A model generated the notes under the pieces. The model did no database searches. It was not told the origin of the DNA and saw nothing but the letters and a program-made list of their open reading frames with translations. 64,000 nt of DNA from Pirellula staleyi DSM 6068 (lineage in GTDB: Bacteria; Planctomycetota; Planctomycetia; Pirellulales; Pirellulaceae), in the NCBI GenBank assembly GCA_945875845.1, contig CAMCMB010000008.1, positions 1 to 64,000 of the forward strand, read 5' to 3'. The position numbers and the translations under genes are program-made. Below are positions 10,755 through 19,668 of the stretch, one piece after another; position 1 is the first letter of the stretch, and the number at the start of each line of letters is the position of its first letter.

Positions 10755-10859
10755 ATTGGGTTGAAAAACAGTTGCGGATGTGCTTAGTCCCTTAAACGCT
10801 TCTTGCGGTTCGTCCCGTTTTACTGGACTAAGTCCTGTAAAACACGCAGTCCGAATTGC

Positions 10860-10951
10860 TAGCCACTAAGAGGCACCAGAGTCCACAAAAGGTTTGAAGG
10901 TTCGATTCAACAGAACATCCGGTTTGTATCTTTTGTGATTTTTTGTGGCTA
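10860..10951. repeat. MITE-like 90-base repeat, family M, copy 1 (reverse)
   Basis: The sequence runs from TAGCCACTAAGAGGCAC to GTGATTTTTTGTGGCTA and is the reverse complement, with few changes, of 24726-24816 and 24855-24945. Its ends form imperfect inverted repeats of about 29 bases (TAGCCAC...GTGGCTA). No protein is encoded. The rest of the gap 10755-11087 shows nothing assignable apart from a CTAGGAA/TTCCTAG stem at about 11040-11068. Confidence 0.8.
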
Positions 10952-11087
10952 GGAAAAATGGTGAGGTGCGTCAGGGTTCAGGAAAAAAAGGCGTCATCGT
11001 TACGGAGAAGCAGTTGGAGGTACGCACGGAGTTTCTCGGCTAGGAACGACCACCACAACGATTCCTAGGTTTCGAGGTTTTTTTCCA

Positions 11088-11858
11088 TTAGAGATAAACC
11101 TGATTGGGATAGTTCACTTTTAGCAAACACAATCCTTGTGGCGGAGCCGTGAAGTCCGATGTGTCTCGCTGCTTCGATTCGAGAAACGTCTTCATCCAAC
11201 GTGGACCGTACCGACCGGATCCTATGGTCCAGAGCGTTCCTACAATGTTTCGAACCATGTTGTAGAGGAACCCATCCGCCTCAATCTCGATCCAAAGATC
11301 CGTACCATCCATTGAATTTTTCGGTGCGATGGAGATATCGTAAATGGTTCGCGTCGTGCTTCTTCGCGGTGAGCCTTGTGTTTCAAACGACTTGAAATCG
11401 TGGGTGCCGATCAGCCACTCGGCTGCCGTTTGCATGGCTTCGATATCGATCGGCTTCCGAATCCACCAATGATAGAGATGGCTCATAGGATCCGGAACAG
11501 GCGAATTGCGAATGGTGTAACGATACCGCTTGCTCTTGGCATGGCGAATAGGGTCAAACGTTGTCACTACTTCTCGGCAATCCCTGATGATAACATCGGA
11601 TGGTAGGAAGCAATTGATGGCCGGAACAAGTGGATCGGGTGGTGGATTCCAGTTATGAAGCTTGAATGAACCGACTTGTCCGACAGCGTGAACGCCCGCA
11701 TCGGTTCGGCCGCTCCCCTGAACATGCACTTGCTCCGAAGTTGCTTTCGAGATGGCAGTAACCAGAACTTGCTGGATGGTTGGAGCGTTCGGTTGGATTT
11801 GCCAACCCCCGTAGCGAGTCCCGTCGTAAGCGATCGTGATGGCGAATTGGCGGAGCAT
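11088..11858 (-). CDS. truA: tRNA pseudouridine(38-40) synthase
   Basis: The product (256 residues from ATG 11858) is TruA, which converts uridines 38-40 in the tRNA anticodon stem-loop to pseudouridine. Visible motifs are the N-terminal FAITIAYDGTRYGGWQIQ, the catalytic GSGRTDAGVHAVGQV with its aspartate, and FLYNMVRNIVGTL near residue 200. The frame is open 19 codons further upstream, but that would overlap the methyltransferase gene, and family proteins start just before the FAITIAYDG strand. With ATG 11858 the gap to the upstream stop is 14 bases, so it is likely the third gene of a ruvX-methyltransferase-truA operon. Confidence 0.95.
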   Translation of the reverse strand: MLRQFAITIAYDGTRYGGWQIQPNAPTIQQVLVTAISKATSEQVHVQGSGRTDAGVHAVGQVGSFKLHNWNPPPDPLVPAINCFLPSDVIIRDCREVVTTFDPIRHAKSKRYRYTIRNSPVPDPMSHLYHWWIRKPIDIEAMQTAAEWLIGTHDFKSFETQGSPRRSTTRTIYDISIAPKNSMDGTDLWIEIEADGFLYNMVRNIVGTLWTIGSGRYGPRWMKTFLESKQRDTSDFTAPPQGLCLLKVNYPNQVYL

Positions 11859-11872
11859 GTAGTTTAAGATAG

Positions 11873-12658
11873 CTACTTTGTGTCGTCTTTTTCCATAAAC
11901 ATTAGGTGTTGCCATGGCAGCTTGTCGTACTCGCTGGCAACTCGGAATCCGTTGGCTTTGTACTCCTTAAGAATCTGTGCTTTGCTCATTTTGTGCTCTG
12001 GGCGAATCAATACCGTTGGATCTTCCGCTCGGAACTCGACAAGTGCAATTCGCCCAGTCGGTTTCAGTGCTTTGCGAATGGCTGACAACATTTGAACGGG
12101 GTGTGAAAACTCGTGATAGACGTCGACCATCAAAACCAAGTCGATCGACTCCGCTTGCAATTTTGGATCCCAGAGATCACCCAATATGGTGTCGATGTTT
12201 CCAATCTTGTTGGCAGCCATGCGTCGTGACAACTCTTGCAGCATTTGAGGCTGAATGTCCACGGCAATGACTTTGCCTGTGGGGCCTACCTTCGGCGCCA
12301 TCTGGAGTGTGTGATATCCATCTCCGGAGCCAAGATCGCAAACAACCATCCCGTCTTTGAGTTTCAACTGGTCGAGCATTTCCTGTGGATTCTCCTCTTG
12401 AATCCTCTCTGGACGACTAAGCCAATCCATATGCTGGTATCCCATAGGGGACGCGATCCTGCGTCCCAGGTAATTGATTAAACCGCGAGGCTCACTAACC
12501 CTCCGCGATTTGTCTGCGGTCGATTGGTTGGCCTCTCCTTTTTCTTGAGCTGCAGCGATGGAACCGTATGCCCATACTGCCGCACCAACGATCAGAGCAA
12601 ATGCTCGAAACGCGAATACAGGAGTGTTTCGTGCGGTTTTCGTTTTCGTAGGATTCAT
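11873..12658 (-). CDS. Class I SAM-dependent methyltransferase with an apparent signal peptide
   Basis: This 261-residue protein has a glycine motif I, VVCDLGSGDGYHTLQM, near residue 110, then VIAVDIQPQML (motif II acidic residue) and DLVLMVDVYHEF. That is a Rossmann-fold methyltransferase. The first 38 residues look like a cleavable signal peptide: basic start, hydrophobic FALIVGAAVWAYG, then an AXA-like IAAAQEKG site. Related secreted-looking methyltransferases occur in planctomycetes and proteobacteria; their substrate is unknown. Only three bases separate it from the ruvX stop, so the two are co-transcribed. Export would be odd, as S-adenosylmethionine is cytoplasmic; the hydrophobic stretch could instead be an uncleaved anchor. 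Confidence 0.82.
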   Translation of the reverse strand: MNPTKTKTARNTPVFAFRAFALIVGAAVWAYGSIAAAQEKGEANQSTADKSRRVSEPRGLINYLGRRIASPMGYQHMDWLSRPERIQEENPQEMLDQLKLKDGMVVCDLGSGDGYHTLQMAPKVGPTGKVIAVDIQPQMLQELSRRMAANKIGNIDTILGDLWDPKLQAESIDLVLMVDVYHEFSHPVQMLSAIRKALKPTGRIALVEFRAEDPTVLIRPEHKMSKAQILKEYKANGFRVASEYDKLPWQHLMFMEKDDTK

Positions 12659-12661
12659 AGT

Positions 12662-13147
12662 CTAGTCCTCCAGCGGCAAGGGCTGGAACGAAGGTTGTTT
12701 GGCAGATTCCAGGTAGGTTTCCAGGATAAAATGAGCTGCAATCTTATCAACTTGTTTCTTGCGCTGCTTGAACGTCATATCGGAGTCTCGCAACATGCGG
12801 TTTGCAAGGGCCGTCGTGTAACGTTCATCCACGAAACGGACTGGCAGGTCCGTGATATGGTTGAGCCAAAGGGCGAATTCTCGAGCTTCCCCCGACTTTT
12901 GACTCTCTCTCCCGTCGCAGTGGATCGGCAAACCGACCACCCAGCCCAAGATCTGGTTTTCCTTAGTAATTCTTTGAAAGTATTTTTCATCAAGGGCTGG
13001 ATTGCGTCGCGTGTAGGTTTCCAAAGGGCTTGTCCACGTCCGGCTCGGGTCGCAAAGAGCGATACCGATGCGAACGGTTCCGTAATCCACGCCCGCCAAT
13101 CTACCCGAATCTGGCCAGTCAAAGTTTCTTCCGTCGGGGTTCCCCAA
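12662..13147 (-). CDS. ruvX: Putative pre-16S rRNA nuclease / Holliday junction resolvase YqgF (RuvX)
   Basis: This 161-residue protein has the RNase H-like fold of the YqgF family: AGVDYGTVRIGIAL near residue 18 with the first catalytic aspartate, GLPIHCDGRES in the middle, FVDERYTT with the acidic pair, and KVDKIAAHFILETYL at the end. In other bacteria this protein matures the 16S rRNA 5' end; an older name is RuvX. No ATG lies upstream in frame before a stop. The only plausible start is TTG 13147, followed by about a dozen residues before the first beta strand. It heads the minus-strand operon with the methyltransferase and truA. Confidence 0.88.
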   Translation of the reverse strand: MGNPDGRNFDWPDSGRLAGVDYGTVRIGIALCDPSRTWTSPLETYTRRNPALDEKYFQRITKENQILGWVVGLPIHCDGRESQKSGEAREFALWLNHITDLPVRFVDERYTTALANRMLRDSDMTFKQRKKQVDKIAAHFILETYLESAKQPSFQPLPLED

Positions 13148-13255
13148 ATCGCACAGCCTTCCCGAATTACCTTGATGTGAAATGGTCGAAAACGGTATTC
13201 TCCCAAGATTGTCTGCGGTTGACCAGACTAAGGCTACTTTATCAAGGGAATCACA

Positions 13256-13624
13256 ATGCGTTACTCGAAACGAATTCTAGTCAGTGGTCTCAGCGGGGTG
13301 GTTATCGCATTGTCCTCAGCCGCTCCTGAGAAGGTTCATGCCCAAACCTCGGATTTCAATGAAGCCGAAAACATGATGTCGTTCAACCAAGTCGAGTTGA
13401 AGGATCAGCTCATTTATGGGCTTAGAACGTTCCTACCTGAACAGCAAGCCTTTATCGACAAAGTGATAGCGAAAGTCGATAGTGGCGAAATTTCGCGTGC
13501 CATGGTGAATGTTGTGTTTGTCTGGTCCAAGAAACGGAATCCCAAGATCCCTTTCCCCTATTTTGAAGCGGTCATGCGACTCTTGGCCGAAAAGCGTGGC
13601 GTAACTTTTGACTCAACGAAATGA
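13256..13624 (+). CDS. Small secreted protein of unknown function
   Basis: This 122-residue protein has a clear signal peptide: MRYSKRILVSGL, a hydrophobic VVIALSSA, then a VHAQTS cleavage region near residue 30. The mature part is a small helical domain with ELKDQLIYGLRTFLPEQQAFI and FPYFEAVMRLLAEKRG. It has no cysteines and no motif I recognise. Similar small exported proteins sit near core genes in other planctomycetes, but I cannot name a family. The start ATG 13256 is divergent from ruvX with a gap of about 110 bases that can hold both promoters. Confidence 0.7.
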   Translation: MRYSKRILVSGLSGVVIALSSAAPEKVHAQTSDFNEAENMMSFNQVELKDQLIYGLRTFLPEQQAFIDKVIAKVDSGEISRAMVNVVFVWSKKRNPKIPFPYFEAVMRLLAEKRGVTFDSTK

Positions 13625-13870
13625 TCGCGAGTTTATTCTACGGCGTGGTAATGTCGCCTCGCACTGCTCTTTTGTGATTTTGACAACCCGACACATGACG
13701 GCTCGTCGCTGTAACGGACTGGTGCAAGAAGATGCTACGACACCCACTTCTTTTGCTCTTGCTCCCCTCGCCCTGTACTCGGATCAATTGTTCGCGTTGC
13801 GGAAAGATTGCCGACCACGGCGAAGGGACCGTTCATCGCACATTGTTTCCAGTTTTACGACCTGAAACGA

Positions 13871-13937
13871 CACGGCAGGATACGATACGATACGGCAGGA
13901 CAGGATACGATACGGCAGGACAGGATACGATACAACG
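13871..13937. repeat. 20-base tandem repeat (about 3.3 copies) with a dispersed tail
   Basis: The unit TACGGCAGGACAGGATACGA is repeated three times with small changes, ending in TACAACG. It lies in the 420-base gap before the TOPRIM gene. Directly after it, 13934-13957 (ACGCGGAGCGTCGTACAACG) resembles the repeat unit at 45255-45340. Apart from this, 13625-14044 shows no gene. Confidence 0.8.
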
Positions 13938-14044
13938 CGGAGCGTCGTACAACGAAGGCTGACGCCACCGGCAGAGATTTGCCCCTCCTCCGGACTGAGA
14001 AGACTACCCTTGCAACTCGAAAGATCCGACGGATTCACTACGCT

Positions 14045-14716
14045 ATGTTTGCACAACTCCCAATCAAGCTCTTGGATTGCCAATTTCATCCGCCTGGTGT
14101 CTCTGCGGAGTTGATGATCGTCGAGGGGGATTCGGCTTCTACGGCCGTCGGGATCACTCGGGATGCAAGTTATCAAGCGGTCCTGCCCATTCAAGGCAAG
14201 CCGTTGAATGCTTGGAAGGCCACTCGAGCCAAAGTCGCCAGCAACGAATTCTACTCCGCCATCACCCAAGCGATCGGTGCTGGATGGGACGACACCTTTT
14301 GCTTGGAAAAAGCTCGTTACCAACATGTCGTATTGATCTTCGATCCGGATGCGGATGGCATTCACTGCAGCATGTTGGTACTCATGTTCTTTTATCGATG
14401 GATGCGGCCATTGCTGGACTCGGGTCGCATCCTCTTGGTGCGCCCCCCTCTGTTCGAGATCAACGCCCCCCATTTCACGGAAACTCTCTGTGCGGAGACC
14501 GATGAGCAAGCAGTCGCGCACGTCGAGCGGCTGAGGCTTGAAGGTTACCAAGACATCACCAAAAAAAGATTTCGAGGATTGGCAAGCATGGGCAATGCAA
14601 TACTGTCGAAATATTGCGTGAATCCGGAATCGCGACACGTTTTTAGCATGCGAGCAGAAGACGCGGTTGCGGCAATTCGAGCATTTTCGCCAAACTTCAC
14701 AGCAGAGAAAAGTTAG
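14045..14716 (+). CDS. Stand-alone GyrB/ParE-type TOPRIM domain protein
   Basis: From ATG 14045 the product is 223 residues and resembles only the TOPRIM part and C-terminal tail of a type IIA topoisomerase B subunit. Seen are LMIVEGDSAS (GyrB has EGDSA), AVLPIQGKPLNAWKA, the acidic DPDADGIHCSML (GyrB-type DxDxDG) and RILLVRPPLFEI. A degraded tail, FRGLASMGNA, lies where GyrB has YKGLGEMN. The ATPase and transducer domains are absent and there is no gyrA-like neighbour. The metal-binding acidic residues are kept, so it may be a functional truncated paralogue rather than debris. The frame is open back to 13808, but that part is repeat sequence. Confidence 0.75.
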   Translation: MFAQLPIKLLDCQFHPPGVSAELMIVEGDSASTAVGITRDASYQAVLPIQGKPLNAWKATRAKVASNEFYSAITQAIGAGWDDTFCLEKARYQHVVLIFDPDADGIHCSMLVLMFFYRWMRPLLDSGRILLVRPPLFEINAPHFTETLCAETDEQAVAHVERLRLEGYQDITKKRFRGLASMGNAILSKYCVNPESRHVFSMRAEDAVAAIRAFSPNFTAEKS

Positions 14717-14852
14717 CGGTAAGCAACTATCGGGGAAATCTTGAGAACTAATCCGTCTTGCTTTCCGAGGTTTCGCGGTAAAATGAAGTAAGCGGCCGAA
14801 GAAGTCGCTCCCGCCTCAATTTCTCGCAATGCTCTGAATTTCTGCAAGGTTT

Positions 14853-17800
14853 ATGGTTTCGATGTTCGCATCCCCCCGTTTTCTTTCCGCTACGGTTGTC
14901 GGTTTTTCGTTGTTTTGCCATTGGATCACTTCGATTCAGGCTGGCGGAATGATTCAGTACAACCGTGACATTCGCCCCATTCTCTCCGAGAACTGTTTCG
15001 CTTGCCACGGACTAGACGCCACGAAACGCGCGGCGGAACTGCGATTGGACCAGCGCGACGAAGCGATTGCAAAAGGGGCAATCGTGGCGGGCGAACCGGA
15101 CAAAAGCGAATTGATCCGTCGCATTTTCTCGACCGATCCTGAGGCGGTCATGCCCACCCCCGCCTCCCACAAGACCCTAACCGCAAAACAAAAAGACCTT
15201 CTCAAAAATTGGATTTCCCAAGGGGCCGAGTATCAAGGTCACTGGTCGTTCCTTCCCCCCACCAAACCCGAACTTCCGCAAGTTAGAAATGTGTCATGGA
15301 TCCGAAATACCATTGATCGCTTCACTCTTGCAGAACTCGAACGCCAAGGAATTGAGCCGTCTCCCGAGGCGGAACTCCGTTCGCTTGTTCGGCGTGTGTG
15401 CCTTGACCTGACCGGCCTCCTTCCGACACCCGAAGAGGTTGAACAAGTTCTCTCGGATAGTTCGCCCGATCGTTACGAACACTACGTCGACGAATTGCTC
15501 AAGCGACCGGAATGGGGCGAACATCGTGGTCGCTATTGGCTCGACTATGCTCGCTACGCAGACACGCACGGCATTCATTTTGACAACTTCCGCGAAATGT
15601 GGTCGTACCGCGAATGGGTCATCAATGCGTTCAATCGCAACATGCCCTTCGATCAATTTACGATCGAACAACTGGCCGGTGACTTGCTCCCCAACGCCGA
15701 TATCGACCAAAACGTTGCGACCGGTTTCAATCGCTGCAACATCACCACGAATGAAGGTGGCTCGATTGCGGAGGAGTACAAGGTGTTGTACACGCGTGAC
15801 CGTGTCGAAACCACCGGTCAAGTCTGGCTAGGGCTGACCGTGGGGTGTGCCGTGTGCCACGATCACAAATTCGATCCGATCAGTCAGCAAGAGTTCTATC
15901 AGCTTGCGGCGTTCTTCAACAACACCACCCAGGCGGCCATGGATGGGAACATCAAAGATACTCCGCCAATCATTCCTGTTCCTCGCAACGAAGATCGAAT
16001 GCGTTTCTTCGAGCTCGACGCGTTGATCCTACAGGCCAACGCTGCGGTAACGGCTCGCCGAGCGGGTGCTCGTATTCCATTCGATGCCATGATCGCCAAA
16101 CCCGAAGAACGCGAACGGCTCGCTTGGCAGACTCTGCCAGCGAAAGATTCCCTTGAAACTCACATCCCTTTGGCGAGCTCGGACACAAAGTGGATTACCG
16201 CAATTCATCAAAATCAATGGAGCCAAATTCCATTGGAGAATGCAGCAACACTGGTATCCGGACACATTTCCGATTCCGCTTGGCAAGTCAATCCGTCTTT
16301 TCCATCCTTGCCCGCTGGCGATCTTGAGCGAGACCAAGCCTTTTCCGTCGCACTTTGGGTAAAGCCCGGTTCGGACTCTCAAGGTGGATCTTTGATTGCA
16401 CGCATGAACGAAGCGGATTCCCATCGCGGTTGGGATGTTTGGACGGAGGGAGGAACGGTAGGAATGCATTTGGTTCATAAGTGGCCCGAGAATGCCCTAA
16501 AAGCAATGTCGAAAACCAAGCTGACTGCCGCCCGTTGGCAACACGTAGCCATCACCTACGATGGATCGTCCAAACCCGAGGGCCTCAAGATTTTCATTGA
16601 CGGAAAAGATGCCGGTCAAAACATCGCTGCGAAAACACTGACCGAAACGACTCGAACGTCCATACCGCTTACGATAGGTCGCCGCTCGACGGGCTCAGAA
16701 GCGAAAGCGGCACAAATTCAAGATATTCGAATCTACCGCAAATCGCTCGACGCCACTGAAATCAAAGACATTTCTGAAGTGCCCCGACGACAGTACCTGG
16801 TGCAGAAACCCAATCGAACCGCCGAAGAAACCGAGGATCTGTACACTTGGTACCTCAATACCATGGATACGGAATACAAAACTCTCGCCGCCACTGCGCA
16901 AAACCTTGCGGATGAAAAAATCCAAATCCAGAAACGCGGTACTGTCGCTCACATCATGAATGAAGCCAAGGAACCACCGAAGGCGTTTGTCTTGATGCGA
17001 GGCGATTATGACAAACGGTCGACGGAAGTGGTGGCTGCGACCCCGAAAGTGCTCCCACCCATGGATGCAGACCTACCAGCCAATCGGCTCGGGTTTGCCA
17101 AATGGTTATTGCAACCAAATCATCCACTCACAACACGTGTCACTGTGAATCGATTCTGGCAGGAACTCTTTGGCAATGGCCTTGTCGGTTCCTCCGGCGA
17201 CTTCGGTACCACCGGCCAAACGCCGACACATCCAGAACTTCTCGATTACTTGGCAACCAACTTCCGCGAGGAAAACTGGAATGTCAAAGATTTCTTTCGG
17301 CTCATCGTTACCAGCGCGACCTATCGCCAATCTTCGAGCGTTTCTCCGGAAAAACTCGCCATCGATCCTACGAACAAATGGTTGGCCAGGGGGCCTCGAT
17401 TTCGAATGGATGCGGAAATGATTCGGGATAGTGCGTTGGCAGCAAGCGGCTTGATGGTCAACAAGATCGGCGGCCCAAGCGTTCGACCTTATCAGCCACC
17501 TGGAGTTTGGGAAGCGGTCGCCATGCCTGGAAGCAACACTCGCGATTATGTTGCAGACAAAGGCGAAGGGCTTTATCGAAGAAGCATGTACACGTTCTTA
17601 AAGCGATCTGCACCACCACCGAATATGGATGTGTTCAATGCGACGGCTCGTGAAGTTTGCACCGTAAAGCGAGAACGAACCAACACACCACTCCAGGCTT
17701 TGGTGACACTAAACGATATTCAGTTTGTAGAGGCAGCTCGCGTTTTGGCATCCAAAACCCTTTCGGATCCAATACTCAAAGGGGATATCAACGCCAGGAT

Positions 17801-18035
17801 TCAGTCGATCGCCAACAAGTTAATCGCAAGGTCATTCCATGCGGAAGAGCTTAGCGTAGTCATCGCAAGCGCCAATGAACTTCTTTCGTTCTATCAAACG
17901 AACCCGGAACAAGCCAGGCAACTCATTTCGATCGGCGAGAGCAAGGCTGACGCAGCCCTGGACGTTAGCGAGTTGGCCGCATGGACCATGCTGGTCAACG
18001 AATTAATGAACCTAGATGAGATGCTGACCAAGTAA
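14853..18035 (+). CDS. Planctomycete cytochrome-like protein (PSCyt1-DUF1549-LamG-DUF1553)
   Basis: This is a 1060-residue exported protein. A signal peptide (residues 1-30) is followed by a planctomycete-type cytochrome C domain with NCFACHG near 50. DUF1549 spans about 140-350, including a second heme-type motif CAVCHDHKFDPI. A LamG/concanavalin-like domain spans about 490-630 (FSVALWVKPG, WQHVAITYDG, IFIDGKDAG), then DUF1553 from about 730 to 990 (LTTRVTVNRFWQELFGNGLV, HPELLDYLATNF, RTNTPLQALVTLND). The LamG insertion suggests carbohydrate or surface binding. The DUF1501 gene starts 28 bases downstream; this gene pair recurs many times in planctomycete genomes. Its enzymatic role is not established. 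Confidence 0.92.
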   Translation: MVSMFASPRFLSATVVGFSLFCHWITSIQAGGMIQYNRDIRPILSENCFACHGLDATKRAAELRLDQRDEAIAKGAIVAGEPDKSELIRRIFSTDPEAVMPTPASHKTLTAKQKDLLKNWISQGAEYQGHWSFLPPTKPELPQVRNVSWIRNTIDRFTLAELERQGIEPSPEAELRSLVRRVCLDLTGLLPTPEEVEQVLSDSSPDRYEHYVDELLKRPEWGEHRGRYWLDYARYADTHGIHFDNFREMWSYREWVINAFNRNMPFDQFTIEQLAGDLLPNADIDQNVATGFNRCNITTNEGGSIAEEYKVLYTRDRVETTGQVWLGLTVGCAVCHDHKFDPISQQEFYQLAAFFNNTTQAAMDGNIKDTPPIIPVPRNEDRMRFFELDALILQANAAVTARRAGARIPFDAMIAKPEERERLAWQTLPAKDSLETHIPLASSDTKWITAIHQNQWSQIPLENAATLVSGHISDSAWQVNPSFPSLPAGDLERDQAFSVALWVKPGSDSQGGSLIARMNEADSHRGWDVWTEGGTVGMHLVHKWPENALKAMSKTKLTAARWQHVAITYDGSSKPEGLKIFIDGKDAGQNIAAKTLTETTRTSIPLTIGRRSTGSEAKAAQIQDIRIYRKSLDATEIKDISEVPRRQYLVQKPNRTAEETEDLYTWYLNTMDTEYKTLAATAQNLADEKIQIQKRGTVAHIMNEAKEPPKAFVLMRGDYDKRSTEVVAATPKVLPPMDADLPANRLGFAKWLLQPNHPLTTRVTVNRFWQELFGNGLVGSSGDFGTTGQTPTHPELLDYLATNFREENWNVKDFFRLIVTSATYRQSSSVSPEKLAIDPTNKWLARGPRFRMDAEMIRDSALAASGLMVNKIGGPSVRPYQPPGVWEAVAMPGSNTRDYVADKGEGLYRRSMYTFLKRSAPPPNMDVFNATAREVCTVKRERTNTPLQALVTLNDIQFVEAARVLASKTLSDPILKGDINARIQSIANKLIARSFHAEELSVVIASANELLSFYQTNPEQARQLISIGESKADAALDVSELAAWTMLVNELMNLDEMLTK

Positions 18036-18063
18036 TCCCGACATTCAACATAACCAAAAAACT

Positions 18064-19542
18064 ATGCAATCACCCAATGTTCATCCCCTTTTCGAACAAT
18101 ACGTTCGAAGCGAAACACGTCGCCAATTCTTTCGCCGAGGAGGCAATGCACTCGGTACGGCCGCGCTGGCTTCGTTGGGCTTGCCGCTCGCCGCGCAAGG
18201 TTCCGATTCCGGGCCGATCGGTGGGTTAGGAACACTTCCTCACTTTCCGCCCAAGGCAAAACGGGTGATCTATCTGCACATGGTTGGCGGACCATCGCAA
18301 ATGGATTTGTTCGATTACAAACCACAAATGAACGAGTGGTACGACAAAGATCTACCTGAGTCCGTTCGAAACGGTCAACGCCTGACCACCATGACGAGCG
18401 GACAAACACGTTTTCCAATCGCTCCGTCGAAGTACAAATTCGCTCAACACGGACAGTGCGGCATGTGGCTCTCGGAGTTGTTGCCTGAGACCGCAAAAGT
18501 TGTAGATGATATGTGCTTCGTGCGTTCGATGCACACCGAAGCCATCAACCATGAGCCAGCCATCACCTTGATGCAAACCGGCAACATGGTCACCGGGAGA
18601 CCGTGTATCGGCTCATGGATGTCGTATGGCCTCGGATCGTTGAACAGCAATCTGCCGACCTTCGTTGTGATGGTGGCTCAGCCAACCAATACAGAGCAGA
18701 TTCAAGCCATCTCCGCTCGGCTTTGGTCGTCCGGTTGCCTCCCTGGGGAACACGCCGGAGTTAGTTTCCGATCAAGCGGCGATCCGATTTTGTACATCAA
18801 CAACCCGGCCGGTGTGCCAAGCGAGGTGCGACGCAAAACACTCGATGGCCTAAAAACACTCAACGAAATGAATTTTCGAGCGGTCGGCGATCCGGAAATT
18901 CATACGCGAATTCAACAGTACGAATTGGCGTTCCGAATGCAATCGAGCGTTCCGGAATTGACAAGTATCGCGAGTGAACCGGAAAGCACTTTTGAACTCT
19001 ACGGCCAAGAAGCAAAAAAACCAGGCTCCTACGCGAACTCGGTTCTACTGGCGCGACGGATGGTCGAACGCGACGTGCGATTTGTCCAGGTGTACTTAAA
19101 CAACTGGGACCATCACGGAAACGTCAACGGTCGATTACCATCGCAATGCAAAGATGTCGACAGGGCCAACTACGGTTTGATCACAGACCTCAAAGCTCGC
19201 GGCTTGCTCGACTCAACCTTGATCATTTGGGGTGGCGAGTTCGGGAGAACCATCTATTCGCAAGGCGGGGTCAGCAGGGACAACTACGGACGTGACCATC
19301 ATCCGAGATGCTTTACGATGTGGATGGCTGGGGGCGGCATCAAAGGGGGCGTGATTCACGGCGAGACGGATGATTTCTCCTACAACATCGTGAAAGATCC
19401 TGTTCACATTCACGATTTCCACGCAACCATCCTGCACCTGCTGGGCATCGATCACGAACGCTTGTCGTTCCGAAATCAAGGCTTAGACTTGAAATTGACC
19501 GGCGTGGAGCCTGCCAAGGTCGTACAACCCTTGTTGGCGTAA
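18064..19542 (+). CDS. DUF1501 protein, partner of the upstream cytochrome-like protein
   Basis: This 492-residue protein belongs to the alkaline-phosphatase-fold DUF1501 family. Its N-terminus has a twin-arginine-type signal (TRRQFFRRGG followed by a hydrophobic ALGTAALASLGLPLAAQG), suggesting Tat export of a folded protein. The family signature is visible: VIYLHMVGGPSQMDLFDYKP near residue 70, WGGEFGRT near 390, GRDHHPRCFTMWMAGGG, and DFHATILHLLGIDHERL near the end. It is co-directional with the DUF1549/DUF1553 gene, 28 bases apart. Some relatives are annotated as sulfatase-like, but the sulfatase C-x-P-S-R motif is absent. Confidence 0.93.
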   Translation: MQSPNVHPLFEQYVRSETRRQFFRRGGNALGTAALASLGLPLAAQGSDSGPIGGLGTLPHFPPKAKRVIYLHMVGGPSQMDLFDYKPQMNEWYDKDLPESVRNGQRLTTMTSGQTRFPIAPSKYKFAQHGQCGMWLSELLPETAKVVDDMCFVRSMHTEAINHEPAITLMQTGNMVTGRPCIGSWMSYGLGSLNSNLPTFVVMVAQPTNTEQIQAISARLWSSGCLPGEHAGVSFRSSGDPILYINNPAGVPSEVRRKTLDGLKTLNEMNFRAVGDPEIHTRIQQYELAFRMQSSVPELTSIASEPESTFELYGQEAKKPGSYANSVLLARRMVERDVRFVQVYLNNWDHHGNVNGRLPSQCKDVDRANYGLITDLKARGLLDSTLIIWGGEFGRTIYSQGGVSRDNYGRDHHPRCFTMWMAGGGIKGGVIHGETDDFSYNIVKDPVHIHDFHATILHLLGIDHERLSFRNQGLDLKLTGVEPAKVVQPLLA

Positions 19543-19551
19543 TCGCACTCC

Positions 19552-19580
19552 TAGCGGAACAGCGCAAGCTGTCCGGTGAT
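19552..19580. repeat. REP-like repeat family B, single copy
   Basis: The element reads TAGCGGAACAGCGCAAGC followed by TGTCCGGTGA and lies directly after the DUF1501 stop. Its first 19 bases of core are also found inside the tex gene at 22390-22408. Confidence 0.65.
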
Positions 19581-19668
19581 GATCGCTAGCGTCACTCCGT
19601 CCCACGAGCATCGATTCGAACCGAAAAAGGGATTGCCGTTCGACGGTTCGCCCACGGTTCGCCCAAGG

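Noticed and set aside
13784-14638. A 284-codon open frame on the minus strand opposite the TOPRIM gene
   Set aside because: It shows no domain, runs through the tandem repeat, and the plus strand carries clear TOPRIM motifs, so this is an antisense shadow.
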